Below, piece by piece: positions 1 to 6,015 of a stretch of 33,125 nucleotides of DNA (within the stretch, counting starts at the first letter, position 1; every line of letters begins with the position of its first letter). Source of the DNA: Rugosibacter sp. (GTDB lineage Bacteria > Pseudomonadota > Gammaproteobacteria > Burkholderiales > Rhodocyclaceae); NCBI GenBank assembly GCA_011620215.1, contig WOZP01000035.1:1-33125 (forward strand), in the 5' to 3' direction. Both the position numbers and the translations under genes were made by a program. The notes under the pieces were generated by a model. It saw only the letters and a program-made list of their open reading frames with translations, did not search any database and was not told the origin of the DNA.

Positions 1-1
1 C

Positions 2-271
2 ATTACCCTACACCGTTGGATGCCCCAACGTCATAACCCGTTTTGGACGGGAGTGTTCTCAACTCTATTATCAGATGAAAATATTCATCTCAATCAAAGA
101 ATAACCTGGTGGTATGCGTCTCCTCGAAATGGACATATCAGTTTATTTTCGAGAAATAGTCTTGCAATTCTTGCTCAAAAGAACGGTTTCAATTTTGGAA
201 GTTTTTCGGCGGGGTTCCATGTCTTCTGCACAAACATTCCACCCTGGGCCAATCATATTATTCGCGGTTAA
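2..271 (+). CDS. SAM-dependent methyltransferase, 3' end only (cassette gene, start outside window)
   Basis: The open frame runs in from the left edge of the window and ends at TAA 269-271, leaving about 89 C-terminal residues. The tail has a pattern I associate with class I methyltransferases of the Methyltransf_23 type: a WWYxxPRNGHISLFS segment followed by SLAILAQKNGF and a closing FxVF strand. The SAM-binding motif would be upstream and is not visible, so the substrate is unknown. The stop codon lies inside the GGTTAAC core (266-272) of an attC-like site, an arrangement common in integron gene cassettes. The family call is from memory of the motif, not from a search. Confidence 0.6.
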   Translation: MTLHRWMPQRHNPFWTGVFSTLLSDENIHLNQRITWWYASPRNGHISLFSRNSLAILAQKNGFNFGSFSAGFHVFCTNIPPWANHIIRG

Positions 272-335
272 CCCATCATCAACCCGGACTGGCGCGATGA
301 AGCCGCGCAGTGCCGGTCACTTTGAACGCTGAAGC
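266..335 (+). mobile_element. attC-like integron recombination site A (degenerate)
   Basis: GGTTAAC (266-272) fits the R'' core RYYYAAC except at one base. The end at 328-334 reads GCTGAAG, one change from GTT in the GTTRRRY core. Between them TCAACCCGGACTGGCGCG (279-296) pairs imperfectly with CGCGCAGTGCCGGTCA (304-319), giving the usual attC hairpin with bulges. Its length of about 69 bp and its layout match site B at 1165-1232. The damaged GTT suggests that it recombines poorly or not at all. Confidence 0.6.
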
Positions 336-450
336 TGTAGCTCCCCATTTTTCACCCGGAAATGATCGTAAAAATGGCGCAGGATTTCCGCACCATTTGC
401 ATTTCATTGGATGAGTTTTCCCGAGCGCCGTCTCATCAGCGCGCCCCGTA
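335..450 (+). repeat. Post-attC repeat, copy A, ending in a degenerate 24-bp dispersed element
   Basis: This stretch aligns almost without gaps to 1232-1348. Shared blocks include TTTTTCACCCGGAAATG, AAAAATGGCGCAGGATTT and ATTTCAT, and both copies end in CCGTCTCAyCAGCGC. It has no ORF with coding character. Together with attC A it makes a unit of about 185 bp that is repeated after the toxin-antitoxin genes. The last 24 bases (427-450) are a degenerate copy of the dispersed element seen intact elsewhere in the window. Confidence 0.75.
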
Positions 451-457
451 GGAAGTA

Positions 458-560
458 GCCATCCGGCTCTCCAAATGCAAAACCATTGGAATCTTGTTAT
501 TCCATTTGGTTCACAGCACGATGCCAACATGAACAGACTTTTTCTACCCCGTCGTTGGGT
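458..560 (+). repeat. Repeat (about 105 bp) shared with 22951-23057, ends at a GTTGGGT core
   Basis: The plus strand here matches the minus strand of 22951-23057. Positions 492-518 are identical over 27 bases to the complement of 22993-23019. Flanking similarity includes GCCATnnGnCTCTCC at the left and TTTTTCTAC followed by CGTTRGG at the right. The right end GTTGGGT (554-560) fits the integron core GTTRRRY exactly. In both places a gene starts shortly downstream in the same orientation. A TTGTTA box followed after 17 bp by CACGAT (CAGAAT in the other copy) could be a weak promoter. Whether this is an insertion site, a promoter element or both is not settled by the sequence. Confidence 0.7.
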
Positions 561-610
561 ATCTCCACAAAAAAGGTGACAATAGGCACACGCCAAGTTA
601 AAATTAGAAT

Positions 611-904
611 ATGAAACCATTTCGCTGGAATCACGCCAAAAACGAGGCGCTTAAAATTGAACGCGGCATTTCGTTTGAAGTTATAGCTCTTGCTATCGAA
701 GCGGATGGTTTGCTGGATGAATTGCGCCACCCAAACACGGGAAAATATCCAAACCAATCTGTTCTTGTCGTGACATTTGATGGCTACGTTTACTTGGTGC
801 CATACGTTGAAGAGCAGGAGTATTACTTCTTGAAGACGATAATTCCAAGCAGAAAAGCCACTAGAGACTACTTGCTGAGGAGTAACCCAAATGAAAAAAC
901 TTGA
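611..904 (+). CDS. BrnT-like toxin of a type II toxin-antitoxin module
   Basis: This 97-residue protein has the small BrnT-like (RelE-fold ribonuclease) pattern: an N-terminal FRWNHAKNE segment, then ERGISFE, a beta strand with LVVTFDGYVYLVPYV, and the C-terminal PSRKATRDYL motif, which resembles the SARxAT ending of BrnT. Such toxins cleave RNA and are neutralised by the partner encoded just downstream. It overlaps the next gene by 14 bp, the usual sign of translational coupling. No good Shine-Dalgarno precedes the ATG. It reads in the same direction as the flanking attC sites, as expected for a cassette gene. The order toxin then antitoxin is that of brnTA. The call rests on motif recognition. 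Confidence 0.7.
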   Translation: MKPFRWNHAKNEALKIERGISFEVIALAIEADGLLDELRHPNTGKYPNQSVLVVTFDGYVYLVPYVEEQEYYFLKTIIPSRKATRDYLLRSNPNEKT

Positions 905-1229
905 TGCGTTTGAAGAAGCCATTTTGGCTGCCTATGAAAAGGGCGAATTCAAGTCAACCTCGCCTTCAAAGGCAGCGTTGGCGAAATTCAAAGCCGCCGC
1001 CTCCGCTACCTTTCTTAAAGAAAAGCGGATCAACATCCGTCTTTCCACACCGGACTTGATGGATATTCAGGCCCGCGCACTTGAAGAAGGCATGCCATAC
1101 CAGACTCTGATCGCCAGCGTGCTTCACAAGTTTGTGTCAGGGCGTCTTGTAGAGCCCGCGTCAGGTCTAACCTCTCGTTCAAGCGGGACGCACCAAAAGC
1201 CGCGCAGGTCCGGTGAATTCAAACGTTGA
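891..1229 (+). CDS. CopG/ribbon-helix-helix antitoxin (COG5304-like)
   Basis: This 112-residue partner of the upstream toxin has a central segment, KRINIRLSTPDLMDIQARA, followed by EEGMPYQTLIASVLHKFVSG. That is the typical DNA-binding ribbon-helix-helix region of antitoxins in this group. The conserved part ends near residue 90. The last 20 or so residues are encoded by the attC hairpin itself, and the stop TGA (1227-1229) lies in its GTTGAGG core, so the C-terminal tail is probably a by-product of the recombination site. The protein should bind the toxin and repress the shared promoter, a family expectation not shown here. Confidence 0.75.
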   Translation: MKKLDAFEEAILAAYEKGEFKSTSPSKAALAKFKAAASATFLKEKRINIRLSTPDLMDIQARALEEGMPYQTLIASVLHKFVSGRLVEPASGLTSRSSGTHQKPRRSGEFKR

Positions 1230-1232
1230 GGC
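1165..1232 (+). mobile_element. attC-like integron recombination site B
   Basis: GTCTAAC (1165-1171) matches the R'' consensus RYYYAAC. After a 6-nt spacer, TTCAAGCGGGAC (1178-1189) pairs with GTCCGGTGAA (1208-1217) with two extrahelical bases, and GTTGAGGC (1225-1232) forms the R' end with one bulge. The arms closely resemble common attC arms (GTCTAACnnnTCGTTCAAGC on the left; CCGGTnAATTCAAACGTT on the right). The stop codon of the antitoxin gene lies inside it. This is the better preserved of the two sites and marks the apparent end of the cassette run. Confidence 0.75.
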
Positions 1233-1348
1233 TGGAAAAACCCCTTTTTCACCCGGAAATGGTCATAAAAATGGCGCAGGATTTTCTGCGTCATTTGTAT
1301 TTCATCAATTGAGTTTGTCGAGTCACCGTCTCACCAGCGCCGACTTTT
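1232..1348 (+). repeat. Post-attC repeat, copy B, ending in a 24-bp dispersed element
   Basis: Second copy of the sequence at 335-450, better preserved at its right end, where 1325-1348 reads as the dispersed 24-bp element with two changes (ACCGTCT for GCCGTAT). GGCGC near 1279 could pair with GCGCC of the element to make a long-looped hairpin before TTTT. No gene is visible in it. Confidence 0.75.
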
Positions 1349-1663
1349 CACAAGCCTGTACTTAAACTAAATAGCCTCCACGAAAGCCGGGGCGGTTCAG
1401 TTTAGCGATCAGCTATGGAGTACGTTTTTCGGGGGCAAGGTCACCTGACAAACCCCACCCATATGCGGGTAATAACCGGTAATAACCGCACCGGAATCTC
1501 CTCCGAAAACAAGAAATGCGGTAGATTCAACACAAGAAATGCGGTAGATTCAACAAACCCAAAAAATTGCCACACGACTGGCATGCCATCACCACGATGC
1601 GGCATCATGCATCGGCGACTACCGGTCGCATTGACAAAATAATTCTGCAAGGAGAACCCCCAC
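1349..1663. other. Non-coding spacer upstream of ovoA
   Basis: About 315 bp without a credible gene; short open frames here lack coding character and recognisable motifs. It contains a tandem 10-bp repeat GGTAATAACC at 1468-1487, a tandem 23-bp repeat at 1509-1554, and GATGCGGCATC near 1596. A good ribosome site, AAGGAG, lies before the ovoA ATG. I see no convincing -35/-10 pair placed correctly for ovoA. Confidence 0.6.
1509..1554. repeat. Exact tandem duplication of a 23-bp unit
   Basis: Positions 1509-1531 and 1532-1554 are identical (unit begins ACAAGAAATGCGG and ends GATTCAAC). The unit is not palindromic. It lies about 110 bp before ovoA and could be a replication-slippage product or a repeated protein-binding site. 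Confidence 0.9.
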
Positions 1664-4069
1664 ATGAACACGCCGTCTACTGCATCCGTCCACCTTGATG
1701 AAGCCTGGCGCAGCAATCTGCGCGGCAATCAGGCCGCATTGGCCGGCGCGCGCGATGGGAATGATACCGCCTGGTGGACCGGCAAGCCGCCTGTGGCCTG
1801 CCCCGGACAGACTGCCGATGGCCGCCTCACCGCGCTGCCGCTGCCGAATCTGGCCACCTGCACACGCCAGCAGGTGCAGGATTATTTTGACAATGGCTGG
1901 ACGTTGACCGAGACCCTGTTCGCCGGACTCAAGGGGGAAGAAGCCTTTTACCGCCCGCCGTATCACGGGCTGCGGCATCCGATGGTTTTTTATTACTGTC
2001 ATCCGCCGGTGCTGTATATCAACAAGCTGCTTGTCGCCGGGCTGCTTGATGCGCCGCTGAATCCTTATGTCGAAAAACTGTTCGAAGTCGGCGTGGACGA
2101 AATGCGCTGGGATGACATGTCGAAAAATGAAATGCTGTGGCCGGGCGTAGATGAAGCGCGCGCCTACCGCGCCGCCGTGTATGCGCAGGTTTGCGGGCTG
2201 ATCGCCACGCATCCCGGTCTGGCGGACGGCCATGCGCCGATCACCATGAACGATCCGCTGTGGGCGTTGTTCATGGGCTTCGAACATGAGCGCATCCATC
2301 TGGAAACATCCGCCGTCCTGATCCACGAATTGCCGCTGGACCATGTGCAACGCCCTGCGGCATGGCCGGCGCTTTACCCGGCTGCGCCGCGTGCGGCGGC
2401 GCAGCCTTTGCGCCCGCGTGCCGGCATCGACTATCCGGCGACGGAAATGCGCGACGTGGCGGCGACCCGCGTCAGCATCGGCAAGCCAACGGACTGGCCG
2501 TCTTACGGCTGGGACAATGAATATGGTTCGCGCAATGCGCGCGTCGAGGCATTCCGCGCCGGGACGCGGCTGGTCAGCAATGGCGAGTTCCACGAATTTG
2601 TCGTGGCTGGCGGTTATCGCGAAGAGCGTTTCTGGTCGCCGACCGGCTGGGCGTGGCGGCGCTACCGCAACATCAAGTGGCCGACTTTCTGGCTGCCCGA
2701 CGGCCCGGAAGGCTCGCACCGCTACAAGCTGCGCACATTGTTCGAGAGCATCGCCATGCCGTGGGACTGGCCCGCCGAAGTCAACGCGCATGAGGCGCGC
2801 GCCTATTGCGCATGGCGGTCGGCACGCGATGGCAAGACTTATCGCCTGCTCAGCGAAAACGAACACCACGCGCTGCGCAACCCGGTCAATAACGTCGCCG
2901 ATGACCTCGCGTTGAACTGCGACGGCATGGCCTTCCGCGAACGCGGCATCAACCTGAACCTGGCCTATGGTTCCGCCAGCCCGGTGGATGCGGGGCGTGC
3001 CACCAGCGCCGGGTTTTATGATGTGTTCGGCAATGTCTGGCAGTGGCTGGAAGATGACTTCAATCCCCTGCCGGGCAGCGAGGTGCATCCGTATTACGAC
3101 GACTTCAGCAGCCCGTGTTACGACGGCCAGCATCAGATGATCCTCGGCGGCTCCTGGGTATCCACCGGCGAAGAGGCCGGCCCCTGGGCGCGCTTCCATT
3201 TCCGTCCGCATTTCTTCCAGCATGCCGGGTTCCGTCTGGTTGAAGCGGCACACGATGGCGGCGCCGTGCACCTCAACGACGAAGACGACGCGCATCAGGT
3301 GTATGAAGACCGGCAGATGCTGAATGACTATCTGCTGCTGCATTTTGGCAGCCCGGCCGACCAGATGCCGCACGCCTTCGGCCCGCTGGAGGCAACCCAG
3401 TTTCCGGTGCGCTGCGCGCAATGGCTGCTCGATGGCGCGCAGCAATTCAATGCGGGAACGGGACGCGCGCTGGATGTCGGCTGCGCCGTCGGCCGGGCAA
3501 GTTTTGAACTGGCGCGGCGCTATCAGGAGGTCACCGGCGTTGACCTCTCACGCGCTTTCATCGATACCGCCGACACCCTGCGGCGTGAAGGCGCCGTTGA
3601 TTATTTCCGCAAGGATGAAGGCGATCTCGGCGCGCGGCTGACGGCGCAAGTCGACCCGGCGATCAACCGCCAGCGCGTGGCCTTCCGCCAGGCCGATGCC
3701 TGCTCGCTGCCCGCCGATTATGTGGATTTTGATGCCGTGCTGATGGCCAACCTGCTCTGCCGTTTGCCCAGCCCGAAATCCTTGCTCGGTCGCCTGGGCG
3801 GGCCGCGCGGTCTGGTTAAAGTGGGTGGTCTGGTAGCACTGTTTTCCCCGTATAGCTGGCTTGAGCAATTCACGCCGCATGGCGCCTGGCTCGGAGGCTA
3901 TGAAAAAGTCGACCATGCAGTCAAAACCGCCGATGCCCTGCGTGAATTTTTCACACAGGAAGGCTTTGTGCTGCGCCGTGAAGAAGAAGTGCCGCTGGTG
4001 ATACGCGAGCATCACCGTAAATATCAATACATCGTCACGCATGCCATGTTGTGGCAACGGTCGGTTTAG
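1664..4069 (+). CDS. ovoA: OvoA: 5-histidylcysteine sulfoxide synthase with C-terminal methyltransferase (ovothiol biosynthesis)
   Basis: This 801-residue non-heme iron enzyme joins cysteine to histidine C5 with oxygen; its C-terminal domain methylates the thiohistidine product. Visible domains are an N-terminal DinB-like region (about residues 60-230) with the iron motif H208-x3-H212-x-E214, a formylglycine-synthase-like fold (about 265-528) with GFYDVFGNVWQW, GGSWVS and FRPHFFQHAGFRL, and a SAM-binding Rossmann domain (about 575-801) with ALDVGCAVG at 602-610 and GVD at 625. Length and domain order are those of full-length OvoA rather than EgtB. The ATG at 1664 has AAGGAG upstream. No sulfoxide lyase (OvoB) gene is present here, so that step must be encoded elsewhere. 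A strong hairpin terminator follows at once, so it is probably transcribed alone. Confidence 0.93.
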   Translation: MNTPSTASVHLDEAWRSNLRGNQAALAGARDGNDTAWWTGKPPVACPGQTADGRLTALPLPNLATCTRQQVQDYFDNGWTLTETLFAGLKGEEAFYRPPYHGLRHPMVFYYCHPPVLYINKLLVAGLLDAPLNPYVEKLFEVGVDEMRWDDMSKNEMLWPGVDEARAYRAAVYAQVCGLIATHPGLADGHAPITMNDPLWALFMGFEHERIHLETSAVLIHELPLDHVQRPAAWPALYPAAPRAAAQPLRPRAGIDYPATEMRDVAATRVSIGKPTDWPSYGWDNEYGSRNARVEAFRAGTRLVSNGEFHEFVVAGGYREERFWSPTGWAWRRYRNIKWPTFWLPDGPEGSHRYKLRTLFESIAMPWDWPAEVNAHEARAYCAWRSARDGKTYRLLSENEHHALRNPVNNVADDLALNCDGMAFRERGINLNLAYGSASPVDAGRATSAGFYDVFGNVWQWLEDDFNPLPGSEVHPYYDDFSSPCYDGQHQMILGGSWVSTGEEAGPWARFHFRPHFFQHAGFRLVEAAHDGGAVHLNDEDDAHQVYEDRQMLNDYLLLHFGSPADQMPHAFGPLEATQFPVRCAQWLLDGAQQFNAGTGRALDVGCAVGRASFELARRYQEVTGVDLSRAFIDTADTLRREGAVDYFRKDEGDLGARLTAQVDPAINRQRVAFRQADACSLPADYVDFDAVLMANLLCRLPSPKSLLGRLGGPRGLVKVGGLVALFSPYSWLEQFTPHGAWLGGYEKVDHAVKTADALREFFTQEGFVLRREEEVPLVIREHHRKYQYIVTHAMLWQRSV

Positions 4070-4095
4070 CGCAACTTGCAACATGAAAAAAGCGG

Positions 4096-4130
4096 GCGGA
4101 TGAATTCAAAATTCATCCGCTTTTTCGCTT
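4096..4130 (+). terminator. Bidirectional intrinsic terminator between ovoA and the convergent gene
   Basis: GCGGATGAAT (4096-4105) and ATTCATCCGC (4111-4120) form a perfect 10-bp stem with a 5-nt loop, followed by TTTTT. An outer AAAAAAGCG/CGCTTTTTTT pairing gives a T run on the opposite strand as well. It therefore can end both ovoA and the minus-strand gene at 4154. Confidence 0.9.
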
Positions 4131-4153
4131 TTTTTATGTCTGGAAAATCATGC

Positions 4154-5143
4154 TCATGCGGCAGTAATACATTCCGCCTGATTAACAATATCAGCAATTC
4201 TGTTTAACTGACTGAGCCAGGCAAGAGGGATTCCCAGACCGGGCGAATGCTCTTTTTGTGCACGTACAGCATCATGTGCTGCTGTCAGCGCACCTAGCAT
4301 CAGCGAGCGGCCACAACTATCACCTCCGGCGAGAATATTGGCTTCGACTGCTTCACGAAAACCACTGGCGCGATGGGCAATGTGAAACAGCAGTGGCAAG
4401 CCCTGATGCAAATGACATGGCATGCCAAAGCGCGCAGCTGCGGCTGGGGCATCCAGCACGGGTAGCGCGAGTGCTTCGGTCAGCAAGGGCTGCAATATCT
4501 CACCTGCGGCTTGCACCGCACGCGCAAGCGCCTGGGGTAGCGGGATTCCGGCCAGCACTTCATCAAGCGCAATCGCCGCGACATTAGCCGCATCGCGTGC
4601 TTGTGGATGATCGTGGGTAATCGCAACCGCCTGCTGCACTGTTTTCAGGAGTTCATCTCGCGATCGCGCATGGCCAGCAGGCTGGCTCGCCACGATCGCC
4701 GGGATGCATTCCAGCGCTGGCAATTGATCGTCATCTGCACCTGTTATAGCCGGATAATCTTGCGGCTTGGCATAGCCTAACAGACGCACAACGGTCAGGC
4801 GGGTGGGATGGTCGGCATACCCGACCCAATGACCGCCAGGGCCAAAGGCGGCGAGCCATTCCTGTTGAAATGCCTGGCGCTCAAAGTTGCCGCCTGTTTT
4901 GGCAAGATGCGCCAACATCAAGCGGCAAGACTCCCCATAAAAAGATAAGTCACCCACCCGCTTGCCGACATGGGCAAAATAACCCATGACACCTTGATAG
5001 TTTGCCGGATCTGGCTCGCGAAATACCAGCGGGCCTCGTTGTTGCAGGGTTTTTAGCCGTTCTGCATCGTATAGCCAGTGCAAGCCAAGCGTAGCGGCAT
5101 CGGCAGTTAGTGCGCCCAGAATAGCCGCGAGATGTGGGGTCAT
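4154..5143 (-). CDS. ADP-ribosylglycohydrolase-fold protein, crystallin-J1-like subgroup
   Basis: A 329-residue protein with the all-helical ADP-ribosylglycohydrolase pattern: N-terminal ALTADAATLGLHWLYD, a middle THDHPQARDAANVAAIALDEVL helix, and C-terminal ILAGGDSCGRSLMLGAL. In DraG and ARH enzymes the metal ligands sit in a TDD(T/S) motif and a GGDTDT motif. Here the corresponding places read GDLSFYGES and GGDSCGRS, so key acidic residues are replaced, as in J1-crystallin-like members. Hydrolase activity is therefore doubtful and the substrate unknown. A good AAGGAG precedes the ATG. It is followed by a bidirectional terminator and lies 160 bp downstream of the cobalamin adenosyltransferase gene on the same strand, so the two may share transcription. 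Confidence 0.75.
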   Translation of the reverse strand: MTPHLAAILGALTADAATLGLHWLYDAERLKTLQQRGPLVFREPDPANYQGVMGYFAHVGKRVGDLSFYGESCRLMLAHLAKTGGNFERQAFQQEWLAAFGPGGHWVGYADHPTRLTVVRLLGYAKPQDYPAITGADDDQLPALECIPAIVASQPAGHARSRDELLKTVQQAVAITHDHPQARDAANVAAIALDEVLAGIPLPQALARAVQAAGEILQPLLTEALALPVLDAPAAAARFGMPCHLHQGLPLLFHIAHRASGFREAVEANILAGGDSCGRSLMLGALTAAHDAVRAQKEHSPGLGIPLAWLSQLNRIADIVNQAECITAA

Positions 5144-5176
5144 TTCATCTCCTTAAGTAAATTCTTATAGAAAATC

Positions 5177-5190
5177 TATTTACGTAAATA
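5177..5190. promoter_or_regulatory. 14-bp perfect palindrome, candidate operator upstream of the 4154-5143 gene
   Basis: TATTTACGTAAATA is a perfect palindrome about 35 bp upstream of the start codon. On the minus strand a TATAAG box (5164-5169) follows it, so the palindrome would lie near the -35 position. Such placement suits a regulator site, but no known factor can be named. Confidence 0.35.
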
Positions 5191-5258
5191 TTCCATCATG
5201 CAGCGGGTGACGTGTTCAAGTAGAAAATTCGATGCATTGTTTCGCGTAGCAACCTGTC

Positions 5259-5282
5259 GCTGTATTACCAGCGCCGTCCGAA
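5259..5282 (+). repeat. Degenerate copy of the 24-bp dispersed element
   Basis: The 20-base core reads GCTGTATTACCAGCGCCGTC, which differs from the consensus core GCCGTATCACCAGCGCCGAC at three positions and lacks the terminal TTTT. It lies in the spacer between the two minus-strand genes. Confidence 0.5.
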
Positions 5283-5305
5283 TAAATGCCGCTACGCATA
5301 ATTTC

Positions 5306-5857
5306 TCAGGCATTTTTACCTTTTTGCCACAGCACATCACCACTGCCTGCGACCTTATTCAACCAGCGGCCAAGGACGAACAACAAGTCGGAGAGCCGAT
5401 TAAGGTATTGCCGTCCGCAATCAGACACCGTTTCAGTGGTAGCCAAGGCCACCACCGCACGTTCTGCCCGACGGCACACGGTACGCGCCAGATGGGTGAG
5501 TGCCGCTGCCCGCGTGCCGCCGGGCAGAATAAATTCCTTGAGCGGTTGCAAATCGCCGTTGTAATGATCAATCGCGGCCTCCAGCTGTGCAGGTTGGGTG
5601 CTTTTAAGCAAGGTGGCCCCAGGAATTGACAGCTCACCGCCCAGATCGAACAAGTCGTGCTGAATGCCGATGAGTAGCGTGCGCACATCCTCTGGCAATT
5701 CTTCACACAGGATGACGCCGATCAACGAATTGGTTTCATCCACATCACCCAGCGCAGCGATGCGCGTGGAATGCTTGAGACTACGTGTGCCATCGCCCAG
5801 GCCTGTGGTGCCTGCGTCACCCGTGCGAGTGTAAATTTTTGATAGTCGATAACCCAT
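5306..5857 (-). CDS. pduO: Cob(I)alamin adenosyltransferase, PduO type
   Basis: A 183-residue enzyme that transfers the adenosyl group of ATP to cobalamin, giving adenosylcobalamin. The N-terminal ATP-binding loop TRTGDAGTTGLG is near residues 10-21. The middle has DVDETNSLIG, and the C-terminal half has RTVCRRAER and YLNRLSDLLFVLGR, all hallmarks of the PduO/ATR trimeric family. Length is that of a single-domain member. No B12-dependent mutase or other cobalamin gene is nearby, so its client enzyme lies elsewhere. It is divergent from the disulfide reductase gene at 6016 across a spacer of about 160 bp in which I see no clear promoter. Confidence 0.92.
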   Translation of the reverse strand: MGYRLSKIYTRTGDAGTTGLGDGTRSLKHSTRIAALGDVDETNSLIGVILCEELPEDVRTLLIGIQHDLFDLGGELSIPGATLLKSTQPAQLEAAIDHYNGDLQPLKEFILPGGTRAAALTHLARTVCRRAERAVVALATTETVSDCGRQYLNRLSDLLFVLGRWLNKVAGSGDVLWQKGKNA

Positions 5858-6015
5858 AAGATTTTTTATTCAGTGTCAGCATGGGAAAAGAGTAGAACAT
5901 TGTTTTGCTCATGCGCTTCATTGTAAGCTGGGAGCTACGTTTCCACATCGTACAGTAGCGGCAACGCTGCAGACACCATTTTTAAATTTAAAGTCACGCC
6001 ACAAGAGGAACCTTC

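Noticed and set aside
279-620. 113-codon minus-strand frame across the repeats at the left edge
   Set aside because: It covers the attC-like site and repeat sequences and shows no protein-like pattern.
2998-3018. CCACCAGCGCC followed by GGGTTTTA in ovoA, resembling the dispersed element
   Set aside because: Only about 11 bases of the core match and the codons encode the conserved TSAGFYD stretch; taken as chance.
1619-3445. 608-codon open frame on the minus strand opposite ovoA
   Set aside because: It mirrors the third-position GC bias of ovoA, has Arg/His/Ala-rich low-complexity sequence and no recognisable motif, while the plus strand is a full-length conserved enzyme.
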